The notes beneath the pieces were generated by a model. That model was not told where the DNA came from. It was given only the letters and a program-made list of their open reading frames with translations, and did no database searches. 64,000 nt of DNA from Microbispora rosea (GTDB lineage Bacteria; Actinomycetota; Actinomycetes; Streptosporangiales; Streptosporangiaceae), in contig NZ_FTNI01000005.1 in assembly GCF_900156315.1 (NCBI RefSeq), positions 62,001 through 126,000 of the forward strand, written 5' to 3'. Position 1 is the stretch's first letter. Every line of letters begins with the position of its first letter. The translations under genes were made by a program, and so were the position numbers. This document shows positions 18,043-26,786 of the stretch, one piece after another.

Positions 18043-18944
18043 CGGTTCAGGCGTCCCGCAGCGCCAGGCGAGGGGCGGCGATCGCCTTCCTCTCGCCGGC
18101 GATGGCGGTCATCGTCCTGTTCGTCGCCGTGCCGATCGCCCTGACGTTCTGGATCAGCCTGCACGACTGGTCGATGTACACGCCGCTGTCGCAGATGACG
18201 TGGCGGGGCCTCGGCAACTACACCGACCTGCTGCACAGCGACGACTTCCTGAACGCGCTCGGGAACACCCTGGTGTACGTCGTGCTCGTCCTGGTGACGA
18301 CGGTTCCGCTGGCCCTGGCGCTCGGGATGCTGCTCTACTTCCCGAAGGCCGCGGGCAAGGCGGTGGCGCGGGCCGCTCTGTTCTCGACCTACGTGATCCC
18401 CACGGTGGCCATCGCGATCGTCTGGGGAGCGCTCTACGCGCCCGACTACGGCCCCATCTCGCAGGCGCTCGGCGCTGTCGGGATCGATTCGCCCGCCTGG
18501 CTGAGCGACCCCCAGACGGCGCTGCTCTCGCTGGTGATCTTCCACGTCTGGCAGATGACCGGTTACTACACGATCCTGGTCATCGCGGGGCTCACCCAGA
18601 TCCCCGACGACGTGTACGAGGCGGCGCGCATCGACGGCGCCGGCTTCTGGCGGCAGACGTTCAGCGTCACGCTGCCCCTGCTCCGCCGTACGACGACGTT
18701 CATCGTGCTGATCGCCGCGATCAACGCGATCCAGGTCTTCGACCCCGTCTACATCCTCACCCAGGGCGGCCCGGCCGAGAGCACCACGGTCCTGTCGTAC
18801 GCGATCCAGCGGGCGGCGTTCCAGAACGGGATGGCGGGCCAGGCGAGCGCGATGGCCTTCAGCCTGCTGCTCGTGCTGGTGGCCGTCGCGGGAGTCGTCC
18901 TCGCGGCCATGCGCAGGCGGACGGCGGCGGAGGGACGGTCATGA
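18039..18944 (+). CDS. Sugar ABC-transporter permease (MalF-type)
   Basis: This 301-residue protein has six predicted membrane helices, starting with FLSPAMAVIVLFVAVPIALT. The cytoplasmic EAA loop that contacts the ATPase reads YEAARIDGAGFWRQTFSVTL near residues 190-210. It forms a heterodimeric channel with the next gene's product. No ATPase gene is in this operon, so it probably uses a shared MsiK-type ATPase encoded elsewhere, as is usual in actinomycetes. It overlaps both neighbours by 4 bp. Confidence 0.92.
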   Translation: MTVQASRSARRGAAIAFLSPAMAVIVLFVAVPIALTFWISLHDWSMYTPLSQMTWRGLGNYTDLLHSDDFLNALGNTLVYVVLVLVTTVPLALALGMLLYFPKAAGKAVARAALFSTYVIPTVAIAIVWGALYAPDYGPISQALGAVGIDSPAWLSDPQTALLSLVIFHVWQMTGYYTILVIAGLTQIPDDVYEAARIDGAGFWRQTFSVTLPLLRRTTTFIVLIAAINAIQVFDPVYILTQGGPAESTTVLSYAIQRAAFQNGMAGQASAMAFSLLLVLVAVAGVVLAAMRRRTAAEGRS

Positions 18945-19765
18945 GGCGAATCACACGCGCGGCCACGGTTCTCGCGCTCGGGCTGGTCATCCTGGTGCCG
19001 CTGTTCCCCCTCTACTGGATGGTGATCTCGGCGCTGAAGGGCCCGGAAGAGCTCCAGAAGGCGCCGCCGACCTGGTTCCCGTCCCACGTGACGTTCTCCG
19101 CGTTCGGCGAGGTCTTCCAGGCCGTCCCCTTCGGCAGCGCCTTCGTCAGCAGCGTCCTGATCGCCGGGGTCTCCACGCTGTCGGTCCTGGTGACCAGCGT
19201 CATGGCCGGCTTCGTGTTCGCGAAGTACCGTTTCCGGGGCCGCGACCTGCTCTTCTGGTCGGTCGTCGCCACGATGTTCCTGCCGCCGGTCGTGACCCTG
19301 GTGCCGTTGTACTGGCTGGTCTCCACGATGGGCCTGGCCGACTCCTACCTGGGCGTGATGCTGCCCTGGCTGGCGAACGCCTTCGGCATCTTCCTGATGC
19401 GGCAGTTCATCGCGGACGTTCCCGAGGAGCTGATCGAGGCCGCCCGGCTGGACGGCGCCTCGGAGGCGCGCATCGTCTGGCAGATCGTCACGCCGTTGCT
19501 GCGTCCCGCGCTGGTCAGCCTCGCGATCTTCGCCTTCGTCTTCTACTGGAACAACTTCCTGTGGCCGCTGTCGATCCTGCAGTCGGACGACAAGTTCCCC
19601 GTCGTCCTCGCGCTGAGCCGCCTGCTGTCCTACAGCACGAGCGTGCAGTACCAGAACGTGGTCATGGCCGGAGCGCTGATCGCCAGCGTGCCCACGATCG
19701 TGGTGTTCCTGCTCGCCCAGCGCGTGTTCGTGCAGAGCATCTCCCGGACGGGGGTGAAGGGATGA
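18941..19765 (+). CDS. Sugar ABC-transporter permease (MalG-type)
   Basis: This 274-residue permease has six helices and begins with a short cytoplasmic segment followed by VLALGLVILVPLFPLYWMVI. The EAA loop reads LIEAARLDGASEARIVWQIV near residue 170. It is the second membrane subunit of the importer. The ATG at 18941 overlaps the MalF-type stop, and its own stop overlaps the ROK kinase ATG by 4 bp. The sequence gives no direct evidence of substrate; the ROK kinase, GntR and SIS neighbours suggest an amino sugar or similar hexose derivative. Confidence 0.92.
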   Translation: MRRITRAATVLALGLVILVPLFPLYWMVISALKGPEELQKAPPTWFPSHVTFSAFGEVFQAVPFGSAFVSSVLIAGVSTLSVLVTSVMAGFVFAKYRFRGRDLLFWSVVATMFLPPVVTLVPLYWLVSTMGLADSYLGVMLPWLANAFGIFLMRQFIADVPEELIEAARLDGASEARIVWQIVTPLLRPALVSLAIFAFVFYWNNFLWPLSILQSDDKFPVVLALSRLLSYSTSVQYQNVVMAGALIASVPTIVVFLLAQRVFVQSISRTGVKG

Positions 19766-20616
19766 CGACGTTCGTCGGCATCGACGTCGGCGGCACCTCC
19801 GTACGGGTCCTGGCCGAGACGCCGGACGGCCGCGGCGAGCCGGTCACGGCTCCGGTGGCCGGCTCCTACGACGCGTTCCTCACCCAGGTGACCGGGCTCT
19901 GCGCGGGAATCGCACGACCGGCGGGAGTCGGCGTCGGCCTGCCGGGGACCTCCGGCGAGAGCCGGCCGCTGTTCGTCCCCGCGCTGCCGTGGCTGGAGGG
20001 CCGTCCGCTGCGGGACGACCTGGAGGCCCGCCTTGGCGCGCCGGTGCGGCTCGGCCTGGACGGCCACCTCACCCTGCTCGCCGAGGCCGCGGAAGGGGCC
20101 GCCAAGGGGGTCAGGTCCGCCGTGCTGCTGGCCGTCGGGACCGGCATCGGCGGCGCCCTCCTGATCGACGGCAGGATCTGGCGCGGCGTCCACGGCAGCG
20201 CCGGATCGTGGGGCTGGTTGCCGGCCAATGTGCCGGACGACCCGATGCGCGATTCGGTGCGCGATTCGGTGCACGGCCCGTTCGAGCAGGCCGCCTCCGG
20301 CTCCTCGCTGCGCGACGGCCCCGCCCTGGTGGCGGCGGCCCGCGCGGGGGACGAGCGGGCGTGTGCCGCGCTCGACGCGTACGCCGCCCGTCTCGCCCGG
20401 GGGGTCGCGGCGGTCGCCAGCACGATCGATCCCGAGATCATACTCATCGGCGGCGGGCTGGCCGACGCGATGGACGTCCTCGGCCCTCCGCTGCAGCGGC
20501 ACGTCGCGAGGTTCGCCTCACCCGACGGCCGCCGGGTGCCCGTGCGGCCCACCGCCCTGGGCTCCCGGGCGGGCGTCGTGGGAGCGCTCCTCATCGCCAG
20601 AACGGAGGAATGGTGA
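19762..20616 (+). CDS. ROK-family sugar kinase
   Basis: This 284-residue protein has the N-terminal nucleotide-binding loop VGIDVGGTSVRV (residues 4-15), the catalytic region GLPGTSGESRPLF, and the second phosphate loop LLAVGTGIGGALL near residue 130, with LIGGGLADA near residue 230. The ROK zinc-site motif CxCGxxGC is absent, which places it in the group of zinc-less kinases rather than Mlc/NagC-type repressors. No helix-turn-helix is present. It probably phosphorylates the sugar brought in by the importer, using ATP in the cytoplasm. It overlaps the permease by 4 bp and the GntR gene by several bases. Confidence 0.85.
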   Translation: MTTFVGIDVGGTSVRVLAETPDGRGEPVTAPVAGSYDAFLTQVTGLCAGIARPAGVGVGLPGTSGESRPLFVPALPWLEGRPLRDDLEARLGAPVRLGLDGHLTLLAEAAEGAAKGVRSAVLLAVGTGIGGALLIDGRIWRGVHGSAGSWGWLPANVPDDPMRDSVRDSVHGPFEQAASGSSLRDGPALVAAARAGDERACAALDAYAARLARGVAAVASTIDPEIILIGGGLADAMDVLGPPLQRHVARFASPDGRRVPVRPTALGSRAGVVGALLIARTEEW

Positions 20617-21353
20617 TCGTCAAGGGAATGGACCCCACGTCGGGAATCCCTCTCTACCTGCAGGTCGAACGGAGTCTGCAGCAACGCGTCGACGCCGGCG
20701 AGTGGGTGCCGGGCCAGCAGCTGCCGACCGAGGAGGAGCTGGGCAAGGCGTACGGCGTGAGCCGCGTCACGGTCCGGCAGGCGGTGGCCCGGATGGTCGA
20801 CCGCGGGGTGCTGGTCAGGGAACAGGGCCGGGGCACCTTCGTCCGCGACACGAGCCTGACCGCGGGCGCTCGGTGGGTCACATCCTTCACCGCGGAGCTC
20901 GCGCAGCTCGGTCACAGCGCGGGCTCGCGGGTCCTCGGCCAGACGATCGTCACGGCGGGCGAGGAGGATCTGCCCCCCGAGATGCAGTTGCCGGCCGACT
21001 CCCGGATGCTGCGGCTGCGCAGGCTGAGAACCGACGGCTCCCGGCCGGTGGGCGTGCAGACCGCGCTCCTCCCGCTCGACCGGTTTCCGGGTCTCGCCGA
21101 CCTCGACTTCACCGACCGGTCGCTCTACCGGACCCTCAACGAGCGCTACGGGCTGGTCCCGCGCGAGGCCGTCGAGACCTTCACGGTCGGCGGCGTGCTC
21201 GACGAGGACGCCGCGACCCTCGGAGTGACCGCGGGCGCCCACGCGTTCTACGTCGAACGCCTCACCTTCGACGCCCATGGTCCGTTCGAACACGTACGCA
21301 GCGTCATGCGCGGTGACCGATACCGCGTGCGACTGGCGTTGCGGACCTCATGA
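20610..21353 (+). CDS. GntR/HutC-family regulator with UTRA domain
   Basis: This 247-residue protein has a winged helix at about 12-78 with PLYLQVERSLQQRVDAGEW then VSRVTVRQAVARMVDRGVL, and a UTRA ligand domain from about 90 to 240. UTRA domains bind sugar phosphates or similar effectors. It lies inside the operon it probably controls, and the inverted repeat at 16653 is a candidate site. The start is uncertain: ATG 20610 has GGAGG only 1 base away, whereas GTG 20613 has it at 4 bases. Either start overlaps the ROK stop. The closest functional analogies are DasR/NagR-type regulators, but that is inference. Confidence 0.87.
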   Translation: MVIVKGMDPTSGIPLYLQVERSLQQRVDAGEWVPGQQLPTEEELGKAYGVSRVTVRQAVARMVDRGVLVREQGRGTFVRDTSLTAGARWVTSFTAELAQLGHSAGSRVLGQTIVTAGEEDLPPEMQLPADSRMLRLRRLRTDGSRPVGVQTALLPLDRFPGLADLDFTDRSLYRTLNERYGLVPREAVETFTVGGVLDEDAATLGVTAGAHAFYVERLTFDAHGPFEHVRSVMRGDRYRVRLALRTS

Positions 21354-21363
21354 AAGGAACGCC

Positions 21364-22122
21364 GTGAGTTACACCCGAACCCTGATGACCATCCTTGACC
21401 GGCTCGACTCCACGCAGGAGGAGGCGCTGGCGACCGTGGCCGAGCGCTGCGCGGACGCCATCCAGAACGGCGGCCTGATCCACCTGTTCGGCAGCGGCCA
21501 CTCGGTGATCCCCACCATGGACGCCTTCCCCAGGTACGGCAGCTTCGCGGGCATCCACCCGCTCACCGATCCCCGGCTGATGTGGCACAACGTGCTGGGG
21601 CCGGGCGGCGTGCGCGAGCTGCTCTGGCTGGAGCGCACCGAGGGGTACATCAAGCAGTACCTGGACCACGAGCCGCTCGCCTCCGGCGACGTGATGGTGG
21701 TCTACAGCCACGGCGGCAGGAACGCGGCGCCCGTCGAGGCGGCCATGTACGCCGCCGAGCGCGGCCTGTTCACCGTCGCGGTCACCTCGGTGGCCAACCT
21801 CGAACGCCCGGCCGAGCACTCCAGCGGCCGGCGGATCGCGGAGATCTGCGACGTCACGATCGACACCGGTGTGCCGGTGCAGGACGCCATCATCGAGGTG
21901 GACGGCTGGGGCCGTCCGACAGGGGGCGCCTCGACGGTGGTGGCCAGCGTGGTCAGCCACGAGATCGTCACCCGTACGGCGGCCGTGCTCGCCGGCCGGG
22001 GCGTCGTGGTGCCGACGTTCGTCTCCCCGACCGTGCCCGGGGCCACCGTCTCGTCGAACGACGAGGTGTTCGCCGACCACCAGCGCCGTCTGCACGCCGC
22101 CGAGGGCCGCGACCGGAAGTGA
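21364..22122 (+). CDS. SIS-domain sugar isomerase-type protein
   Basis: This 252-residue protein has a phosphosugar-binding SIS fold. LIHLFGSGHSVIPTMDAFPR near residues 36-55 is the first binding loop, and VMVVYSHGGRNAAPVEAAM near residues 112-130 the second. It belongs to the COG4821-type group often annotated as sugar isomerase domain protein and usually found beside ROK kinases and sugar transporters. The start is GTG 21364, with AAAGGAA 4 bases upstream. It is the last gene of the importer operon and is followed by a strong terminator. It probably binds or isomerises the phosphorylated imported sugar; the exact reaction is unknown. Confidence 0.8.
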   Translation: MSYTRTLMTILDRLDSTQEEALATVAERCADAIQNGGLIHLFGSGHSVIPTMDAFPRYGSFAGIHPLTDPRLMWHNVLGPGGVRELLWLERTEGYIKQYLDHEPLASGDVMVVYSHGGRNAAPVEAAMYAAERGLFTVAVTSVANLERPAEHSSGRRIAEICDVTIDTGVPVQDAIIEVDGWGRPTGGASTVVASVVSHEIVTRTAAVLAGRGVVVPTFVSPTVPGATVSSNDEVFADHQRRLHAAEGRDRK

Positions 22123-22141
22123 GGCGACGCGGTGACGTCTG

Positions 22142-22175
22142 AGGGCCTGATCGCCGTAGCCGGTGGTCAGGCCCT
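22142..22175. terminator. Intrinsic terminator between convergent operons
   Basis: AGGGCCTGA (22142-22150) pairs perfectly with TCAGGCCCT (22167-22175) around a 16-base loop. It lies 19 bp past the SIS stop and 22 bp past the MocR stop, so it can serve both strands. Confidence 0.8.
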
Positions 22176-22197
22176 TCCTCATCACCGGCGCCGTCGC

Positions 22198-23589
22198 TCA
22201 TTCGAGGAGTTCGACCGCGTGCGCGAACTGCTCCAGGGGCTTCCAGAACGGCAGCCGCAGCCGGGTGCGCTGCGCGTTCGAGGGGGAGAAGGCCGGGCCC
22301 GCGGTGACCAGCACGCCCCTCCCGCGTGCGCGCTCGGCCAGGGCGACGGCGTCGGTTCCGGTGTCGATCCACAGCGCCGTGCCGCCGCTCGGCGGCGTCC
22401 ACCGCCACGCCGGCCGCAGTTCCGTCAGAACCGCCGCCGCCTCGGCGAGATGGGCCCGCAGGCGCCGGGCGCGCTCCTGCCGGGCCCGGTCGGCCTGAGC
22501 CAGGAGCTCGGCCGTCACCATCTGGTCGATCACCGGCGCGGCCAGGTCCAGCGCCGCCTTGGCCTGTGTCAACCGCGTGATCACCGGACGTTCCGCACGT
22601 ATCCAACCGACCCGCAACCCGCCCCAGAGCAGCTTCGACGCGGTGCCGATCCGGATCACCAGGCCGGGGTTCGCGGGATCGGGCAGCGGTGGCCGCATCC
22701 CGCGGTCGTCGAGGACGAGATCGGCGCAGGATCGGTCTTCGATCGTCAGCACGCCGTGCCTGCCGACGATCCGGCTGAGCCGTTCCCGCTCGGCCGCCGG
22801 CAGGCTGATCCCCGTGGGGTTGTGCGCCGCGGGCTGGCAGTAGAGCAGGGCGGCCCGATGGGCGACCCGGTCGAGGTGGTCGAGGTCGAGACCGTCCTCC
22901 CGTACGGGCACTCCGGTCAGCCGCGCCCCGGCCGTACGGAACGCCTCGATCGCGCCGCGGTAACCCGGCTCCTCGACCAGGACCTCGTCTCCCGGCGCGA
23001 CCAGGGACGACGCGCACAACCAGACGGCCTGCTGGGAGCCGGAGGTGACGAGGATCTGGTCGGGCCCGGTCGGCAACCCCTGCAGGGTGTACTGCTCGGC
23101 CACGACCGCGCGGAGACGAGGCAGCCCCGCCGCGTAGTAGCCGTCGTCCGCGAGATAGACGTCGAGTTCGCGTAGATCGACCGCCGACACGGCGTCCCGC
23201 ACCAGCGACAGGGCGGGCAGGGCGCCACTGGAAAGGTCCAGCTCGACGAGGCGGCGGGTGCGGCCGAAGGACGCGAGCCGCCCCTCGACGACATGATCCC
23301 CTCCCGTGATCCGGTCGCCCCGCACGCGTGATCCGGACCCCTGCCGGGACGTCAGCCGCCCCCGCGCGGCCAGCTCCGCGTACGCCTCGGCCACGGTCCC
23401 GCGGGACACCCCGAGCGCGGCGGCCAGCGCCCGTTGCGGCGGCAGCGCGGCCCCCTCGACCAGCACGTTGCCGGCGATCAGCTCGGCGAGGGCATCCGCG
23501 AGCGCGTGCGGCAGTGGCCCGTCCTCCGCCCGCCACCCGCCGATGAGGCGGGCCAACGCGGCACTGTCGACATGTTCCGCACGTGCCAT
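22198..23589 (-). CDS. MocR/PdxR-type GntR regulator with aminotransferase domain
   Basis: This 463-residue protein has an N-terminal winged helix (about 25-90, PPQRALAAALGVSRGTVAEA) joined by a linker to a class-I aminotransferase fold. The fold includes NPTGI near residue 260, the ASKLLWGGLRVGW segment near residue 315 (Lys is the expected PLP anchor), and DGLDLDHLD. MocR regulators use PLP or PLP adducts as effectors and control vitamin B6, GABA or amino-acid genes. It is divergent from the Tm-1-like pair and is its likely regulator. The ATG at 23589 has no Shine-Dalgarno sequence, so the message may be leaderless. Much longer upstream frames on this strand are shadows of the divergent gene. 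Confidence 0.9.
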   Translation of the reverse strand: MARAEHVDSAALARLIGGWRAEDGPLPHALADALAELIAGNVLVEGAALPPQRALAAALGVSRGTVAEAYAELAARGRLTSRQGSGSRVRGDRITGGDHVVEGRLASFGRTRRLVELDLSSGALPALSLVRDAVSAVDLRELDVYLADDGYYAAGLPRLRAVVAEQYTLQGLPTGPDQILVTSGSQQAVWLCASSLVAPGDEVLVEEPGYRGAIEAFRTAGARLTGVPVREDGLDLDHLDRVAHRAALLYCQPAAHNPTGISLPAAERERLSRIVGRHGVLTIEDRSCADLVLDDRGMRPPLPDPANPGLVIRIGTASKLLWGGLRVGWIRAERPVITRLTQAKAALDLAAPVIDQMVTAELLAQADRARQERARRLRAHLAEAAAVLTELRPAWRWTPPSGGTALWIDTGTDAVALAERARGRGVLVTAGPAFSPSNAQRTRLRLPFWKPLEQFAHAVELLE

Positions 23590-23591
23590 GG

Positions 23592-23609
23592 ACCAATTCT
23601 GCGTGATTG
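23592..23609. promoter_or_regulatory. Inverted repeat at the MocR start
   Basis: CCAAT and ATTGG flank TCTGCGTG (CCAAT-N8-ATTGG) immediately upstream of the MocR ATG in the divergent region. The position fits an autoregulatory operator that also covers the promoter of the Tm-1-like operon. Confidence 0.5.
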
Positions 23610-23679
23610 GCCTGGCCGCTTCGGCCGTGGCCGGACATCCTCGACCGTACGGGCAGGTCGACGACGACAGGAGGCCGCG

Positions 23680-24915
23680 GTGGCGACGGTAGTGCTGCTG
23701 GGAACGCTGGACACCAAGAGCGAGGAGTACCGCTGGGTCCGTGACCAGCTGAACGAGGCGGGCTGTGAGGTGCTCCTGATCAATGTGGGCACCTTCGCGC
23801 ACGGGGCGGAGCTCGCCGACATCGGCGCCGACGAGGTGGCGCGGGCGGCGGGCACCGAGCTCGACCTGCTCCGCGACGCCCGCGACCGCGGCGCCGCGAT
23901 GGACGCGATGGCGACCGGCGCCGCCGTGGTCGTCCGGCGGCTGTTCGAGGAGGGGCGCCTCGACGGCCTTCTCGCGATCGGCGGCTCCAGCGGCTCGTCG
24001 GTCGCCGCCCGTGCGCTCCAGGCCCTGCCCGTCGGAGTGCCCAAGCTGCTGGTCTCGACCATGGCCTCGGGTGACGTCGGCCCGTACGTCGGAGACGCCG
24101 ACGTCACCCTCATGTACTCCGTCGTGGACATCTCCGGCATCAACCGGCTCTCGCGCGCGGTTCTCGGCAACGCCGCCGCCGCGGCGGCCGGGATGGCCCA
24201 GCGGTACGCCCGGGTCCGGGACGAGACCGGTGACGAGCGGAAACTCGTCGGCGCCACGATGTTCGGGCTCACCACGCCCGCCGTCGACGAGGCCCGCGAG
24301 CACCTGACCGGCCTCGGGTACGAAGTCCTGGTCTTCCACGCCACGGGTTCCGGCGGGCGGGCGATGGAGGCCCTCGCCGCCTCCGGGATGCTCGACGGCG
24401 TCCTCGACCTGACCACCACGGAGCTGGCCGACGACCTCGTCGGCGGGATGCTCACCGCCGGCCCCCACCGGCTGGAGGCGGCGGGACGGGCCGGCATCCC
24501 GCAGGTGGTCAGCGTGGGCGCACTCGACATGGTCAACTTCGGCCCCCGGGAGACCGTGCCGGACAGGTTCGCGGACCGGAAGTTCCTGGTGCACAACCCC
24601 ACGGTCACCCTCATGCGGACGACCCGCGAGGAGATGGCCGAGCTGGGCGCCAGGATCGGCGACAAGCTCAGCCGCGCCACCGGACCGGTGGAGGTCTACC
24701 TGCCGCTGAGGGGCGTCTCCGGGATCGACGTCGAAGGAGGGCCGTTCGCCGACCCAGACGCCGACGCCGCCTGCTTCGCCGCGCTCCGCGACGGTCTGAA
24801 GGACACCGGCGTCCCCGTCCACGACGTGGACGCCGCCATCAACGATCCGGGCTTCGGCCGGGCCGCGGCCGAAGCCCTGCACCGCCTTATCGGCGCACGC
24901 CGGACTGGAGAATGA
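23680..24915 (+). CDS. UPF0261 / Tm-1-like ATP-binding protein
   Basis: This 411-residue protein starts [20 protein letters not shown], the signature of the UPF0261 family. Its two Rossmann-like lobes include [18 protein letters not shown] near residue 100, [12 protein letters not shown] near 125 and the second-lobe [11 protein letters not shown] near 190. The family shares its fold with the N-terminal antiviral domain of tomato Tm-1, which binds ATP; bacterial members have no firmly established reaction. GTG 23680 has AGGAGG five bases upstream. It is coupled, with 1 bp between, to the TIM-barrel gene that forms the other half of the plant and fungal fusion proteins. Likely regulator: the divergent MocR. 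Confidence 0.88.
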   Translation: MATVVLLGTLDTKSEEYRWVRDQLNEAGCEVLLINVGTFAHGAELADIGADEVARAAGTELDLLRDARDRGAAMDAMATGAAVVVRRLFEEGRLDGLLAIGGSSGSSVAARALQALPVGVPKLLVSTMASGDVGPYVGDADVTLMYSVVDISGINRLSRAVLGNAAAAAAGMAQRYARVRDETGDERKLVGATMFGLTTPAVDEAREHLTGLGYEVLVFHATGSGGRAMEALAASGMLDGVLDLTTTELADDLVGGMLTAGPHRLEAAGRAGIPQVVSVGALDMVNFGPRETVPDRFADRKFLVHNPTVTLMRTTREEMAELGARIGDKLSRATGPVEVYLPLRGVSGIDVEGGPFADPDADAACFAALRDGLKDTGVPVHDVDAAINDPGFGRAAAEALHRLIGARRTGE

Positions 24916-24916
24916 G

Positions 24917-25747
24917 ATGAACCGCGAGACAGCTCTCGAACGCCTGCGCGCCACCGCCGGGGCCGGCCGCCCCATCATCGGGGCTGGCGCCGGCACCGGC
25001 CTGTCGGCCAAGGCCGCCGAGGCCGGCGGCGTCGACCTGCTGATCATCTACAACTCGGGCCGCTACCGCATGGCCGGCCGGGGGTCGCTCGCCGGGTTGC
25101 TTCCGTACGGCGACGCCAACGCGATCGTCGTCGACATGGCCAGGGAGGTCCTCCCGGTCGTGCGCGACACCCCCGTGCTGGCCGGGGTCTGCGGCACCGA
25201 CCCCTTCCGGCTCATGGGCCCCTTCCTCGACGAGCTCAAGGCGATGGGCTTCGCGGGCGTGCAGAACTTCCCCACCGTGGGTCTGTACGACGGCAAGTTC
25301 CGGCAGAACCTCGAGGAGACCGGGATGGGCTACCCGCTCGAGGTGGACATGATCCGCGAAGCGCACCGGCGTGACCTGCTCACCGCCCCCTACGTCTTCG
25401 ACGCGGAGCAGGCCGTCGCGATGGCCGAGGCCGGAGCCGACGTCCTCGTGCCCCACGTCGGGTTGACCACCAGCGGCAGCATCGGCGCGGAGACCGCCCT
25501 CACCCTCGAAGAGGCGGCCGCCGCGGTGCAGGAGATGCGCGATGCCGCCGTCGCGGTGAACCCCGACGTCATCGTGCTGTGCCACGGCGGCCCCATCGCC
25601 GAGCCGGAGGACGCCCAGTTCGTCCTCGATCACACGAACGGGATCGCGGGCTTCTTCGGGGCGTCGTCGATGGAACGCCTCCCCACGGAGAAGGCGATCG
25701 CCGCCCAGGCGACCGAGTTCAAGGGCCTGCGGCTGCGCACTGCCTGA
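24917..25747 (+). CDS. TIM-barrel protein of the phosphoenolpyruvate-hydrolase family
   Basis: This 276-residue TIM-barrel of the PEP_hydrolase/Tm-1 C-terminal family has [20 protein letters not shown] (19-38), [19 protein letters not shown] (46-64), [13 protein letters not shown] (about 114-126) and LCHGGPI near residue 220. GGAG lies 6 bases before the ATG. Family members are annotated as phosphoenolpyruvate hydrolase-like, but the real substrate is uncertain. It forms an operon with the UPF0261 gene, matching the two halves of Tm-1, so the two proteins probably act in one pathway or complex. A very strong terminator follows the stop. Confidence 0.87.
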   Translation: MNRETALERLRATAGAGRPIIGAGAGTGLSAKAAEAGGVDLLIIYNSGRYRMAGRGSLAGLLPYGDANAIVVDMAREVLPVVRDTPVLAGVCGTDPFRLMGPFLDELKAMGFAGVQNFPTVGLYDGKFRQNLEETGMGYPLEVDMIREAHRRDLLTAPYVFDAEQAVAMAEAGADVLVPHVGLTTSGSIGAETALTLEEAAAAVQEMRDAAVAVNPDVIVLCHGGPIAEPEDAQFVLDHTNGIAGFFGASSMERLPTEKAIAAQATEFKGLRLRTA

Positions 25748-25772
25748 CCGGCCGCGTGGACGTGGTCTCCCG

Positions 25773-25812
25773 GTCAGCGGGATTCGCCGGGTCTCCGGCG
25801 GGTCCCGCTGAC
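25773..25812 (+). terminator. Long two-part terminator hairpin
   Basis: An outer stem GTCAGCGGGA/TCCCGCTGAC (10 bp, perfect) encloses an inner stem CGCCGG/CCGGCG with a GTCT loop, separated by TT and GG. This nearly perfect 40-base hairpin lies 26 bp after the TIM-barrel gene stop and just before the chsH2 promoter region. Confidence 0.85.
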
Positions 25813-25850
25813 TAACGTCGGGACGGCGGGAAGACCGGCGTGGAGGACCG

Positions 25851-26786
25851 ATGACCAGCTACGAGGATTTCGCCGGACGGGAGATCCTCCCGCTGTGGGA
25901 GGGGCCCGACCCGGTGAACGTGCCCATGATCAGGCACTGGGCCGAGGCGATGGGCGACCGCAACCCGATCTACCGCGACGACGCCGCCGCCCGCGCGACC
26001 GGCCGCCCCGGTATCGTCGCGCCCGCGTCGATGATGCAGGCGTGGACGATGCGGGGGTACGCCGCCACCGTGGAGGGCCCGGATGCCGGGGCCAGGGCCG
26101 GAGCCGCGGCCGGGGCGCGGGAGCTGGACGGGCTGTTGGAGAAGGACGGCTACACCTCGGTGGTGGCGACCGACTCGGAGTTCGAGTTCCACCGCGAGCT
26201 GGTGGCCGGCGACCGGGTGAGCGTCCGCGAGGTGGTTGAGTCGATCTCGCCGGAGAAGAGCACCGCGCTTGGCACCGGCCGGTTCGTGACCACGGTCCGC
26301 ACCTACACCGACCAGGACGGCGAGGTCGTCGCCGTGCAGCGCTGGCGGCTGCTGCGCTTCAGGCCGAAAGAGGCGCGGGCGCCGCGGCCGCGGCCCGCGG
26401 TGAACCGGGACAACGCGTTCTGGTTCGAGGCGGCGCGCGAGCACCGGCTGGTGATCCAGCGCTGCGCCGGGTGCGGGACGCTGCGCCACCCGCCCGGCCC
26501 CTGCTGCCCGCACTGCGGCTCGTTCGACTGGGACGCCGCCGAGGCGTCCGGCCGCGGGCAGGTCTACAGCTTCGTGGTCAACCACCACCCCCGCCACCCG
26601 GCGTTCGAGTATCCGCTGATCGTCGCGGTCGTGGAGCTCGACGAGGGCACGCGGCTCGTCACCAACCTGGTCGGTGTGGAACCCGGAGAGGTCGAGATCG
26701 GCATGCCCGTCGTCCTCGACTGGCTGGACGCCGATCCCGACCTGTCACTTCCGGTGTTCCGCCCGCAGAGCGGGATCGCGGCATGA
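25851..26786 (+). CDS. chsH2: ChsH2-type protein: MaoC-like domain fused to DUF35
   Basis: This 311-residue protein has an N-terminal MaoC-like hot-dog domain (about 1-175) with HWAEAMGDRNPIY. A zinc-ribbon plus OB-fold DUF35 domain follows (about 185-305), with CAGCGTLRHPPGPCCPHCG, whose four Cys residues bind zinc. The layout and length equal ChsH2 of M. tuberculosis (321 residues). ChsH2 pairs with ChsH1 as the heteromeric enoyl-CoA hydratase of the steroid side chain, while its DUF35 part docks the aldolase Ltp2. The next two genes encode exactly these partners and all overlap by 4 bp. GGAGGACC directly precedes the ATG. Confidence 0.86.
   Translation: MTSYEDFAGREILPLWEGPDPVNVPMIRHWAEAMGDRNPIYRDDAAARATGRPGIVAPASMMQAWTMRGYAATVEGPDAGARAGAAAGARELDGLLEKDGYTSVVATDSEFEFHRELVAGDRVSVREVVESISPEKSTALGTGRFVTTVRTYTDQDGEVVAVQRWRLLRFRPKEARAPRPRPAVNRDNAFWFEAAREHRLVIQRCAGCGTLRHPPGPCCPHCGSFDWDAAEASGRGQVYSFVVNHHPRHPAFEYPLIVAVVELDEGTRLVTNLVGVEPGEVEIGMPVVLDWLDADPDLSLPVFRPQSGIAA

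Noticed and set aside
22198..25047. 949-codon version of the MocR gene
   Set aside because: The extra N-terminal part is antisense to the UPF0261 gene; family length and the helix-turn-helix place the start at 23589.
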